A stretch of DNA of 64,000 nt from Phytophthora colocasiae (Eukaryota; Oomycota; Peronosporomycetes; Peronosporales; Peronosporaceae), in assembly GCA_018806915.1 (NCBI GenBank), contig JAGKQI010000047.1, forward strand, positions 682,001 through 746,000, written 5' to 3'. Position numbers and translations under genes: made by a program. Positions 31,283-41,514 of the stretch are shown here, one piece after another. Below the pieces are notes generated by a model that saw nothing but the letters and a program-made list of their open reading frames with translations, had not been told where the DNA came from and made no database searches. Position 1 is the first letter of the stretch, and each line of letters starts with the position of its first letter.

Positions 31283-32379
31283 TCATGGAGCTGCGCTCAA
31301 TACGTCGCGTATTGTTGTCATCATCAAATCATTCCACTGCATAGCGTCCATCTGTAGTTCTTGCAACGTAGCTTTAGACACGGGGAACTCCGGCCGATAC
31401 AGCTTCAAAAACGTCACACGTCGCATGGTTACGATCAACTCGCCACTGCAGCTCGTCTCACTTCCAGTCAGGACAATAGCAACCGAGATGTCTCTCCGTA
31501 CACGTTCACTTGAGACGTAAGGATGGAGTGCGTCTTGATCCACAGAGTCGATGGCAACAATCGCACACGGTTCTTTCCCTTTCTCACATATTGTGGCGAA
31601 CCCAACCACACTGTTCTCAATTCGGATCCCCTTGTTATTCCGTGAAACGATTCGTGCATTGTATGCAACGTTTTCAATCGCGTCGTAGTCTTCTCGCAGT
31701 GTGATATGACCCAGTCTCTCGGACACAATGATTTCCATGTTGTCAAAGAAGAATTTCAGCGCATTGAACACTTGTTGGACCGACTCGACACCTGCGAAGT
31801 GCGCTACTTCGATTTGTGCACAGCAAGTGTTCCCTTCAGGAGTCTCAAATCGTTCATCAGAGTGCTGAGGAGGCATCAATTCTTCCAACGGACAAGCGCT
31901 CGTAATGTAATCGTAGGCATTCTGCAATTTCTCAGGACGGAGCCCCAAGAGAGTCGCCCTTCGCTCAGTCCATTCCTTACCGAGACAAATCGCCTTGTAC
32001 AGTGGGTTCCAGTCTTGTTCACGCTGTAAGACACAACGGAGTGAGTTAGCACTGATAATACAAAGGTAATTAGCAACACACGCACCATATACTGATCCAA
32101 GAGTGATTGGGCCACTGCAATCTGGAATTGCTGGCATCTAGCCACTGCAACGAACACAGTTTGCTGTATCATTAACTCAGCTAGTTTCACTTGCTCTGGG
32201 ATAAGTCTTGGTATATGAAACAGCGCCAATTTAGCCGTGAGGCGCTGCACTTCAACTCGTAGTCTTTTGACCTCGTCCTGCAAAGACATCGCGCCAGTTA
32301 GACAAGCAAGGAAACAGCGATCTCGTCACTACGGACCACGTACTCTGCGCATCGCATACGTGCTTCGAGCCTTGGGCAT
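31283..32379 (-). CDS. M96-like family protein, 12-residue first exon
   Basis: Exons 32344-32379, 32086-32277 and 31283-32023 give 322 residues. Exon 1 (MPKARSTYAMRR) keeps the basic/aromatic pattern of other short members and was found by matching the intron position. Exon 2 begins with the coiled coil (DEVKRLRVEVQRLTAKLAL). Exon 3 has IVSERLGHITLREDYD, while the usual VDEDELYPY is changed to VDQDALHPY. The exon 2-3 intron is longer at the 5' side than in paralogues but keeps phase 0. Confidence 0.72.
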
Positions 32380-32781
32380 TTTCTTTGACGATGAACTTGA
32401 GCTGTTCGTGGTTGGACCCAAATGCAGAATCCCACGTGATCCGAGATCACTTGCATGAGTGCCCCGCTAAAAGCGGTTGCGACGTTCCTCGGGAGATTCC
32501 AGAATACCCACTGGGACGGTGCTGGTGGGACTTACGTCTACGCGGGTCTCAAACACATCGCGAACTGCTCGTCAGCAAGCCACTTGCATTCAATGACGAT
32601 CACAGGCCTGAGACGGCGCCAACTTAAGGTTGCATTGACAAGCTAAACTTCATTCGAGTGACAGGTTTCCCGGTGTTGCAAACATGGTCAAGTATTTCGC
32701 CCCCACCGAAATCCAGAAGATCGTTAAGTTCCATTGACAAGCAGCAAATGGTCCAATAGTTTGCTACGCTAGGTTTGCTTG
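32380..32781. other. spacer between tandem M96-like genes
   Basis: No convincing gene. Plus-strand frames (for example 32455-32646, with FQNTHWDGAGGTYVYAGL) look like a remnant of a real protein but I do not recognise it. Confidence 0.35.
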
Positions 32782-33957
32782 CTACGGCGTCGTGTACACC
32801 ACACTACGGATAGTCTTGAGCATGACATCTCCCCATCGAGCGATACCCTCGTGCAACTCCTGCAGTGCAAATGGAGACACAGGGAACTTTGGCTTGTGTA
32901 GTTTCACGAACGCAGCTCGACGCATCGTCACAACCAGCTCGGTCTCTTCTTCTCCAGACATGGCAGCTGTCCCGATCCGCTTGTCCCCTTTGTGTTTCAC
33001 CTTCCTCCTTCCAGTGGTCAACAGCACCGCACCAGACACGTCCTTCCTCACCCTTTCAACTGAATTGTAGGGATACAATTCATCCTCATCCACACAGTCA
33101 CTCGCCATAATAGCACAAGGTCCAACTCCTGCTCCCAGTTCATCTTTGCTAAAAAGCTGAGGAAACGACACGGCATTCATCTCGGTAGTCACACCACAGT
33201 CCTCAGTAGATGCAATACGCGAGTTATACGCCGTTCCTTCGATCGAGTCGTAGTCATCTCGCACTGTAATGTGTCCTAATCTCTCGGAAATGCTGATCTC
33301 CATATTCGTCAAATAGAAAATCAGTGCATTGTACACTTGTTCGAGTGACTCGACACCTCGAAAGTGGATCGTCTCGAATCGAACGCAGCATAAATCCCCT
33401 TGAGCGGACTCAAATCTCTCGTCGGATAACTGCATCTTCTCCGGCTGCGAGTGGCTGCTGCGTGCCATAATGTACTCGTACGCGTTGCGCAACTTCTCAG
33501 CTCGTATAGCTCTCAAAGTAGCTCTTCTTTCGGGCCAGTCTTTCGTCAACCGGATACGTGTATACAGTGGATGGGTATGTTGATCTCCAAGACATCGTGA
33601 GAGTAGCGACTGCGCATTAGCGACGTGAAGTTGCTGATGACGTAAGACGCTCGTTAACGCCACATTTTCGGCTTCTCTGCGCTGCAACACAGGGTCCGCT
33701 TTAGCAGCTTCGTCAGGGGGAAGAGAGCGTGTCTTTAACACGGCAACTTGGCTCTCCAGACGCTCAATCTCTTGCTGCAGTGCGGACTGTTCTTCTTTTC
33801 GTAAAATATACGTCGCTTTTCGCTTTTTCTTGGGTTTCTGAGGCGCCACAGAGGGACTGGGCGTCACAGACGACGGAATACCGGGAGAAGACGCCTGCAG
33901 TTCGCCTAGGGACGACGTGGACAGCGGAGAGAGGCCGTTCAATTGCTCCATGAACAT
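32782..33957 (-). CDS. M96-like family protein, single-exon form
   Basis: A 391-residue uninterrupted ORF. Residues 1-40 are serine/proline-rich. Residues about 42-56 are the basic segment (PKKKRKATYILRKEE), and a coiled coil with regular leucines follows (QQEIERLESQVAVLKTR). A second helical stretch with QQLHVANAQSLL leads into the globular half, with SISERLGHITVRDDYDS and VDEDELYPYNSVERVRKD. Both intron positions used by the short members are fused here, so this gene shows the complete layout without splicing assumptions. Start chosen at the first ATG after a stop; MEQ two codons later is an alternative. Confidence 0.85.
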   Translation of the reverse strand: MFMEQLNGLSPLSTSSLGELQASSPGIPSSVTPSPSVAPQKPKKKRKATYILRKEEQSALQQEIERLESQVAVLKTRSLPPDEAAKADPVLQRREAENVALTSVLRHQQLHVANAQSLLSRCLGDQHTHPLYTRIRLTKDWPERRATLRAIRAEKLRNAYEYIMARSSHSQPEKMQLSDERFESAQGDLCCVRFETIHFRGVESLEQVYNALIFYLTNMEISISERLGHITVRDDYDSIEGTAYNSRIASTEDCGVTTEMNAVSFPQLFSKDELGAGVGPCAIMASDCVDEDELYPYNSVERVRKDVSGAVLLTTGRRKVKHKGDKRIGTAAMSGEEETELVVTMRRAAFVKLHKPKFPVSPFALQELHEGIARWGDVMLKTIRSVVYTTP

Positions 33958-34261
33958 AATTCACGGCTTGAGCTCTTGAGACGGGATTGGAAACTGAACA
34001 AGTGTCGGGGTTATTTGCTAACGGTTAGGTTAAATAGACGGAATGATGGTCGATGCGGTAAGGCCCTCTGCGACACCGAAAGCTGCTGGAAGAGTCTGTA
34101 CCAATGTCACATTAGCAATGGTGTAGCAGTCCGAATGCTTTACTACACTTGCATTACGTTATACGAATTTACCTTACATATAGGTAAGAATTGTATTTAA
34201 CGTACTTGATACTTCCATTTGTAGGTGGTCGCTTAACTTAATCTACTTGATAAGATAAGGG
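33958..34261. other. no gene seen
   Basis: Spacer between the gene at 32782-33957 and the 3' end of the MATE pseudogene; AT-rich, no long frame of interest. Confidence 0.5.
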
Positions 34262-35509
34262 CTACAAGCCCGTGAGTTCTTTCGCTTCTATCGCTAACCT
34301 TTCCCATTTCCAGCGACACAGGAGCAACAATATCATGGCGATAAAATTTACGGCACTTCCAAATCCCATTCCAAGCCAAAGTCCCGTGACGCCGAGATCA
34401 CATTGAAAGGCCAGGAAAACACCAAATGGAATACCAAAGATGTAATACGCCATTCCATTCGTGATCACAGCAGCCTTCTGCTTACCGGCACCTCGAAGAA
34501 TTCCTTGCGTTACAGCGTTGAGGCCATCCACAACTGTTAGCGGTGCCCAAATTGCCAGAACTTTAGACGCAAGAGCTAACGCCCCACCTTCACCTAGAAA
34601 CAGCTGAGGGATCTGTGTGTTGAAACCATACAGTACTGCTGAAAAGAGGAGAGAAAGCATAGTGTCATCGTGAGCACCACATTGCAACTCAATTGGGCAG
34701 TTTTAGGCATTCCAGCCCCAAGACAATTCCCCACACGAATGTTCGCAGCCACCGACAGTCCGTCAAATGCTGTATACACCAACATGTTCACATTAACCAG
34801 TACCGAGTGAGCTGCAACAGCTAAAACGTGACGTGGTAGTAACCCCGAGCAGATCGTAAGAGTTTCGAAAGCCCACATTTCCATGACCAGCATGAGCATA
34901 CTAGGAATTCCAAGACGCAAAAAGGACCCGACACAGCCTCGTGCAGCCTTGAAATCCCAGGGATGGCACCACCACTGGCTCAAATGCTGCGGTTGCCATA
35001 TAAAATACGGCACGAGCAGCAAAGCGAGCGTAATGTTACCCATAGCGCAACCGATAGCAATACCCATAAAACCGAGTGACGTGTGATAGGCCAAGCCATA
35101 ACCTACAGCGATATTGACTGAGTTTCCGATCGCTGCGATGATGACAAGTGGCGCCATAATATTCTGAGCTTGAAGGGCCTTGCGAGTCAGTACGTAGATA
35201 CATGTATATAGGAACGGGATACCAGGCAGCATAAATCGAGAGAATTGTCCTGATACAGGCTGTAATTGAGCAACTTCAGTATCTTGCCCTAGCCATACCA
35301 AAATTTATCCGACTTCCGACCGCTCACTTCCGACCACTCCGACTGTACCAAAGTTTTGGAACACACCAAAAAAGGAAGGCTCAAATCTGAGCCACTCAAT
35401 TTGCACCCACGCCCACTAAAAGCAGCCGCCGACAAGCCGAGCGCTCCCTCATTCATCATTTTTTTCAAGGTAGCGCTCAAGCCTCCAAGGCCTCAAGACC
35501 CCGCCCCTC

Positions 35510-35580
35510 GCTTGCATGGCCCAATGGTAGGGCCCGGAGCCTAAAACTCGGAGGTGCTGGTTCGATTCCAGCTGCAAGCA
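35510..35580 (+). tRNA. tRNA-like sequence, probably tRNA-derived or pseudo-tRNA
   Basis: 71 bases fold as a cloverleaf. The acceptor stem GCTTGCA/TGCAAGC has 7 pairs, the D-stem is GCCC/GGGC, the anticodon stem has one mismatch, and the T-arm is GCTGG-TTCGATT-CCAGC with a perfect B box. The anticodon loop CCTAAAA would read UAA (Leu), but C replaces the conserved U33 and the long variable arm of leucine tRNAs is absent. It is followed by a TG-rich tail. It lies inside the Crypton-like insertion, so a SINE head or decayed tRNA is more likely than a working gene. Confidence 0.5.
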
Positions 35581-35808
35581 TCAGTGTGAGAGTGTGCATG
35601 TGTGCGTGTTTGTGTATGTGTGTGCGTGCTATTGCTGAGTGGTTGGCTTGAGTTAAACTTTGTGTGCTTAGCTCAGAGGTTAACATTGCTGTTCCGCAAG
35701 GAGGTTAAGCTTTGTGTTCTGGGCTTGGTGGTTACGAGTCTCTTTTCAAGCATTCAATACATGATCGTTTGCAGTTCATTGTGTGTTTAATGGCTGTGTT
35801 TGAATGTC

Positions 35809-36660
35809 TTACTCGCTAACCTGCTCCAAAATGTTCTGTGTGTAGCCTGGGGATGGATCTTGGATGGCAGGAGTTTGCAGGAGCCGTTCGTGGCGCTCAA
35901 TCATGGTGTTGAGTGCACCAGAGCGATGAAGGGCACGCAGGTGCTTGAGGACGGCACCTGAACCACGGGAGCTGATGCTGCGCTCGCCAAGAAATGCGAG
36001 GACGGACTTCTCAGCACGAGCCCCAAGTGCCAGAACCTGATCGCGGTAGTCTGGTGTCGCTGCGTCCAGCACAAATCCATCCTCTAGAAACAGCTTCATG
36101 AACGCGACAAGCTGCTTGGCATCCGACTTCTGCTGCTTCGAGATCGGTGCACGCCACAGCCGAGGATCTTGAGCGTACCACGCGTACCAAGTCGCACGAA
36201 GGTGAGTTACTGCTGATCTGCGCTGCTTCTTCTTGATCTTGCTGACGTCGCTTGTGTCAGTTTCTGGCTTGTGTCTCTTGTTTGACGCTTGTATAGGGTC
36301 GTTGTTCAGTTTAGCCTCAAGCGCATCCATCCCTAGCATCCTGTCGCTTCATTATTGCTCGATAAAGTGATTAATGACAGCAGCCTGGTGCACGATGATC
36401 TTCTGCTCGTTGCTCGGTCCTGCCGGTTGCTTTGCCTCCTGTTGCTGTTGGGTGCTTGATGGCTTGCTGTCCTCACAGGTTGACTCAGGGCTTGCAAGAT
36501 GCGATGACCATGCGAGCAGTTCAGCACGCGAGCTGCCACAGTCGACAGCACAAGCTTCAATGCGTTTGACAGCTGGAGTTTCAGCGTTCAAGGCCTTCAG
36601 CAGCGGATAGTGACGAAGAACACTGGCGGTAAGCATCCAGCACGGCTTGATTCACATTGT
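35809..36660 (-). pseudogene. C-terminal part of the Crypton-like protein
   Basis: Two frames (36352-36636 and 35809-36339) carry a glutamine-rich segment and then a lysine-rich, tryptophan-containing region (KIKKKQRRS, TWYAWYAQDP). No known enzymatic motif. They follow the recombinase on the same strand with a stop between them, so they look like one decayed protein or a second small ORF. Confidence 0.5.
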
Positions 36661-36747
36661 GTCGTGTGGTTTCTAGACCGTGGCAAGTGGTGAACAGAAG
36701 GCGCTGGAATTTGGTGATCGTCGCTTTAGTCTGAGAGTCGAAGGCGG

Positions 36748-37408
36748 TCAAGTCTTGGAGAGCACCTTGGCGTCAGCACCATATCCGCTGAGTATTTTAC
36801 TGACTTTGTGGTCTTCTTTGCTCGTGTTGAAGATGTAGTTGAAGCCCTTGTTTGTTGTGCTCATGTTCCAGGCACCGCGATCGAAAATCCAACGCGCAGT
36901 TAGCTCTCCACCGCCATTAGCATGCTGTGCCCCACCGCGGCGGAAGGAGTGAGACGTCAGCGCGGCCTTGACTCCAGCTGCGACGCTGATCCTGTCCAGC
37001 ACGCGGTTCACATGAGCGTAGATGGTTGGTGTTGTGTCTACCCCTGCAGCTGATGGTGCGTTGAGTCCAGCGGAGTCAGCAGGATGATCGAGAATCTCCA
37101 GCAACGGCACATCAGCGGACAGCGAGATCGCAGCTTGGCAGGAGGTCTGGCAGGTTGTCGATAACGTTGGGGCATGGAGCGGTCTGCATCAGCAGAGCTA
37201 GAGCCATGGCGAACATTGGGCACGTCTCGAAGGCCGTCCCAGGGAAGAGAGACAAGCCTTGCTCTTCCGATGTCTTCATCCGGATAAAAGCGAACGAAGA
37301 GCACACTGCCAGCGTCGATGGACACGTTTGGCTTACGCAACGGTGCGAGGTCTGACGCTCGTCAAAGGTGCCACAACAAGCACAAGAGTGCAGCGTCCTG
37401 ATAGTCAC
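36748..37408 (-). pseudogene. tyrosine recombinase of the Crypton-like element
   Basis: The last part (36748-37110) shows the H-x-x-R box in ALTSHSFRRGGAQHANG, and a downstream tyrosine in KGFNYIF at the position of the catalytic residue. Upstream frames (37038-37408) contain FIRMKTSEEQGLSLFPG, out of frame with the catalytic part by frameshifts near 37060. The family cuts and rejoins DNA through a covalent tyrosine link. Confidence 0.72.
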
Positions 37409-37409
37409 T

Positions 37410-38110
37410 AGAAGCTTGCATTAACATACATACATTAGCATTCGTTTCAAATCACTCTTTGTACATGGTGGTGCCTTGTTGATAAAGCCACCACCGTCAC
37501 GCTTCATGCAAAATTGTCTAGCGTCTTCCCCATTTTTCAGCAACCGCGCTTCCAGTGAAGCACGGTGCTGAGGAAACTAGTCAAGGCCATAAGCTTAGCT
37601 TGCCTATAGTACTGCATTGAAGTATTTCTCGCAAGCGGCTTGCCGTTTTGCCCTCAACAAACGCAAGATGCATACCAAACTTGTCCATTACGGACACAAA
37701 GCACTTCCCACTATCGTCACGCTCAATACAGACACGCACATACTCTCTGTCACACACTCAGACTTTAGAAACCGCATGAATGCCGCTACGGCAGTTGCCT
37801 TGGCACGCTTGGTGTTTCCAGGCGCTAGCTCTTCTAACCCCATTCCTCTTGTCGGATAGATAGGAAATATTTAAGTGATATGAGTTTGACTTGCTTCTTG
37901 AGAGTCCATACACATATTTGACGGAGCTTTCCGACTCGATACGTCGGAACGGCTGGCTTACAGGACTTGCCTTTTTTAGAGCGATGTGATTGGTAGAAAA
38001 TGACTATCAAATGATCTGTGATTGGTCGGAACATTCCATCTCGATGCCTATTGGCTTTTGCGCGAAAACCTGAATGCATACAAATTCCAAGTATGGTCGG
38101 ATGGATTGTC
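37410..38110. other. 5' part of the Crypton-like insertion, no known gene
   Basis: A plus-strand frame at 37617-37859 (80 codons) and others are of no recognisable type. Confidence 0.4.
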
Positions 38111-38716
38111 ATATTCAACCATAGCAATACGTCTTCAGTGAACCAGTTGATAGCGAATACTGGCACCAGAACTATCCCGAGAACCATGACTCCAGTCTGG
38201 AAATATATACCAATATTCTCGCAGCGCTTGGCTCCATACGCTTGTGAACAAAGTGTATCGAGTGCAGATGCAAGGCCCACTCCGACTGAAAAGGAGGTGA
38301 GATTGATCAGCTACAAAACGCAAGAAAACGACGTTAAAACCACGTAAAGATTCGATTGGTACGACTTTCGTACCATAGTGGAGAAGGTTGCTGCGTCAAT
38401 GTAGTGTTGCCCGTACGAAGAATCGAGATTGCCGGCTAAAACCACAGCTACAAACCCCGGGAAAAACTCCAGCAATGTGACTATCATCTTTGTAGTAAAA
38501 AAAAAAATTATGAATCTCTGATACAAAATGTTAATAAGTAAACTCACGTACCACTGGACCGACAAGATTGAGTAGAATCTTGAGTTCTGTGGCTGTATGG
38601 GGCTTCGGTTCATAGGAATGTTCATACTCGATCGCATCCAAGGGTGAGAGAATAGTCACGAGAGTCTCCCCCTGCTTGGATTTGTTCATGTCCAAAGGTA
38701 CAAATTCTGTTGTCAT

Positions 38717-39012
38717 TCTCCCTCGACGTTTGAATCAGCAGGTGAATACGAAAGTGCCAGTTGGAAAAGGACGATATGAGCAACACAGGTGCAGCCAATG
38801 CGCAACCTTGCAACTGCCATTTGCAGCAGAAACTAACAGCCTCATGCTTACACAACTTCCAGTGGCTCTATTGTATTTACCAGTTGACTCTTGCAAGGCG
38901 GCCGTTTTGATCGCAAGAAGAAAGACAACAATTAGTTACGCTGACGTGTCAATTGGAAGTTTCACTACATGTACTTTCAATTCCTGAGTTAAATTTTACG
39001 TTTATCTATTTA
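38717..39012. other. MATE upstream region
   Basis: Spacer between the start of the MATE pseudogene and the 3' end of the next M96-like gene. No gene or clear promoter motif seen. Confidence 0.5.
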
Positions 39013-40281
39013 TTACTGCACCACTGGCAAGCCTAGCGCTTGACGCACGCAGTTGAACATTAAGTCCGCCCACCGGACGTGGGAATTGCGCAGTTCATCC
39101 CAAACACCGTCAGGAACGATCATAGCAGGACGTCGTACAATGTTTAGTGCCCATCGCGTGACGACCACCACCAGCTCGCCTTCATCATCACTCTTCACAC
39201 CATCTCGATAGGACGTCACCATAGTTACCGTCGTTGAGTCACGGCGAATACGTTCCTGCGGTCTGTACGGATACCTTTCATCTTCATCTACAAAATCCGA
39301 AGCCATGATCGCATAGCGCCCGTTCTCAGCAAAGCACATGCCCTCGTCTTGGTACTGATCGCAATCTGAGAACAACACGAGGTTTGTTTCCAGTTGGACA
39401 CCTTGAGTGGTTTGTGACACAAAGCGCATGTGCGATAGATTCTCGTCTCCTAACTCATCGTCTTCCCGAATCGTGATGTTCCCTGACGACTCGGAAATGA
39501 TGATCTCAGCGTTGAAAATGGCCTGTTGCAACGCCGCGAATACTTCTTGAACGCCACCTTTTGCCCCTCGAAACGGGGTCACATCGAATCTCGCAATACA
39601 GTAATCCCCGTCGGTTGTGTCGTATCGTTCCTCCTGGAAATACGGGGTTGTCAGACTCAATCCCTTCATACGTTCCATTAAGAACCTCCGTGCTTCTTGC
39701 AGTTTCGGGCCTCGTAAAGCACTCAACCTCCTCATCCTCTCGTCTCGATCTCTCCCCAATCGGATCTTCATCTCCGTTGGATACACTCGGAATTGGCTCT
39801 GCTGAGAGTTCGCACCTAGCATCGCTTGCGCTCTGGCCAGCACTAAATGCTGTTCCTGCACTGCCTCTCTTAATACTGCACTTTTAGCGATGCGTTTCCT
39901 GTCTGATTGCTTTCCATGTCCATTCTCCACCATCGTCTTGAATTTGAGCATTTCCAATTCTTTTTGAAGCTCTTCAATTTCAATCTCCAGAGCCTGCTTC
40001 TCCTCTTTACGGATAGTATGTGTAGCCTTCCGTTTCTTGTAGATTCTCTTCCTTTTAGCGGGTTTTACCACTGTTTCGGTCTCAATTAGGGGTTCCGCCT
40101 TGACGTTTCCGTTAACATCATCGTTTGGGCGAACCGCAAGGCCTCTAAGAGCCGCAGCAGCATGACGGTCTGCACCATACGCTTCAGAGTCATCTTCGGT
40201 ACTGTCTTGGCGCTGGAAGTTGCTCGGGAAGCCACGCGAGGATGAGGAAGGAAGACGATATTGCGCACCAATGGACGCCAT
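39013..40281 (-). CDS. M96-like family protein, long single-exon form
   Basis: 422 residues without interruption, the best example of the long subclass. Residues about 77-96 are strongly basic (KRKRIYKKRKATHTIRKEE). The zipper follows with leucine/isoleucine every seven residues (ALEIEIEELQKELEMLK). A helix with LREAVQEQHLVLARAQAML precedes the globular half, which has ERYDTTDGDYCIARF, IISESSGNITIREDD and VDEDERYPYRPQERIRRD. The C-terminal half of this subclass shares VVTRWAL and VRQALGLP, which short members lack. The acidic/serine-rich N-terminus is unlike paralogues. Confidence 0.87.
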   Translation of the reverse strand: MASIGAQYRLPSSSSRGFPSNFQRQDSTEDDSEAYGADRHAAAALRGLAVRPNDDVNGNVKAEPLIETETVVKPAKRKRIYKKRKATHTIRKEEKQALEIEIEELQKELEMLKFKTMVENGHGKQSDRKRIAKSAVLREAVQEQHLVLARAQAMLGANSQQSQFRVYPTEMKIRLGRDRDERMRRLSALRGPKLQEARRFLMERMKGLSLTTPYFQEERYDTTDGDYCIARFDVTPFRGAKGGVQEVFAALQQAIFNAEIIISESSGNITIREDDELGDENLSHMRFVSQTTQGVQLETNLVLFSDCDQYQDEGMCFAENGRYAIMASDFVDEDERYPYRPQERIRRDSTTVTMVTSYRDGVKSDDEGELVVVVTRWALNIVRRPAMIVPDGVWDELRNSHVRWADLMFNCVRQALGLPVVQ

Positions 40282-40861
40282 GATAGTCTATATTGATTGT
40301 AAAACGGATGACAACTATGATTGGTTGAAAAGATCCAATTATTGACAAATAGGACACAAGTTGAAGTGGGAGGACTTTATGGAAGACCAAGTGTCTCTCG
40401 AACGCAACTTAGAATCGTATCGGACACTTGACCCGCTCGATCACGCATTTCCCGTAGTGTTTGAGTGGGAACATGAAGATCAGAACGACAAATTCTGGAA
40501 AACGTCCAACGGGTCAGTACAACAACAGATTCCCAATTGTCCTCCTCGGACGAGGTGTGTCCACCGTAATTGTCCACATCGCCAAATCTTGTCGCTTTAG
40601 TGTCTGGATACGATGTGAGCAGGATGACAGACGATGCGTCTCGCCGGATACATTCGCGCGGTCGATACGGGAATCGGTCGTCTTTATCAACAAAATCCAC
40701 CGTGGCAATCGCATAAGTGTCGCCTTCCTCAGCTTGTACGAAGTCGGAGAAGTGGACGAGGTTATTCTCCACTAACACACCGAAGTTTGTCTGCGTTACC
40801 AGTCGCATGTGTGAAAACTTGTCCACGTCGTCCATGTTGTCGTCTTCTCGAACTGTGATGA

Positions 40862-41030
40862 ACATCACATAAATACAATATAATTGATTGTTTGTATCTT
40901 TTTTTAAATGAGGTTCTCTTTGATTAATAATAGTATCAATTGCAATTGAAGTTTTACCTGTTTGTCTATCACCAATAATTAATTCTCTTTGTCCACGACC
41001 AATAGGAATTAAACTTTGAATCTTACGCCT
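40862..41030 (-). other. atp1: nuclear mitochondrial DNA (NUMT): atp1 fragment
   Basis: Very AT-rich DNA encoding about 55 residues of the mitochondrial ATP synthase alpha subunit, including [20 protein letters not shown] with the Walker A motif GDRQTGKT. Codon use is AT-biased (TTA, AAA, ATT), unlike all flanking genes. The standard alpha subunit is about 500 residues, so this is a small fragment. Its edge at 40862 is exactly the edge of the insertion in the M96-like gene. The upstream limit may extend to about 41090. Confidence 0.85.
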
Positions 41031-41514
41031 CGCTGCAGGTCTATCAAGAGCTCTGGGCATTAATTTCTCATCTGATTAATAATCCTGGTCCTCACACCGT
41101 CCTTGGTAGTTGTCTGATTGTGTCATTTTCTTTTGCTAACTACACACGAGTATCCATGAGTAAAACTCTCGCCGCATTCCAATTGCTTCATAAGTCCAAA
41201 GCTGGATTACCGACGATTCTACTCTGTGCGCTAAAGTGTAATCTCTTTTGAAAGCACTACTGATCGTTCGAGTTTTCATATTGAACGCAGGCATCTTCTT
41301 CACGCAAGATTTATCCACCTTCTTCAGGTTCCCGCCGTGTTTAATGTACGATACGAGCACTTCAATTTCACACATTGGACTCTCCGGGTCACCTAGAATC
41401 AGTGGCGTCGCTGCTGTGGTTGTTCCGTGGCCGGCATGATCGAACGTGATCAGTTCCGTGTTGTCGCCGTCTTGGCGAAACCTTCAGGGACCGGGTAGAC
41501 CCCGTTGAAGCTCA
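41031..41514 (-). other. filler DNA beside the NUMT, origin unknown
   Basis: This part of the insertion has nuclear-like composition. Its minus-strand frames include ITFDHAGHGTTTAATPLIL and CEIEVLVSYIKHGGNL, which look like real coding sequence of a gene I do not recognise, with at least one frame change. Confidence 0.4.

Larger units (their letters stand above)
35293..38118 (-). mobile_element. Crypton-like tyrosine-recombinase element
   Basis: A 2.8-kb insertion in the MATE gene. On the minus strand the sequence TATGG is found at both junctions (38119-38123 outside the 5' end, 35293-35297 at the 3' end). No inverted repeats are visible. The internal coding region encodes a tyrosine recombinase, which marks Cryptons or DIRS-like elements. 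No reverse transcriptase or RNase H is present, which favours Crypton. Confidence 0.7.
34262..38716 (-). pseudogene. MATE-family efflux transporter, split by a Crypton-like element
   Basis: The 5' part has exon 1 from ATG 38716. It splices (GTACGT...AAAG) to an exon with LEFFPGFVAVVLAGNL, and a second intron leads to the exon with SALDTLCSQAYGAKR, a MATE landmark. The reading then reaches VLLWL and is interrupted at about 38118. It resumes at about 35292 with the second half (MLPGIPFLYT, GLSVAANIRVGN, NAVTQGILRGAGKQK) and ends at 34262. Another frame change lies near 34640. MATE proteins are 12-helix antiporters exporting organic compounds with H+ or Na+. Without the insertion the exons join in order. 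Confidence 0.88.

Noticed and set aside
35477..35686. 69-codon minus-strand frame
   Set aside because: It is the antisense translation of the tRNA-like sequence, a common false gene.
37617..37859. 80-codon plus-strand frame in the Crypton-like insertion
   Set aside because: No recognisable domain and opposite to the recombinase; within chance length.
41136..41375. 79-codon frame beside the NUMT
   Set aside because: Looks like part of a real protein but has no start and a frame change; kept only as filler DNA of unknown source.
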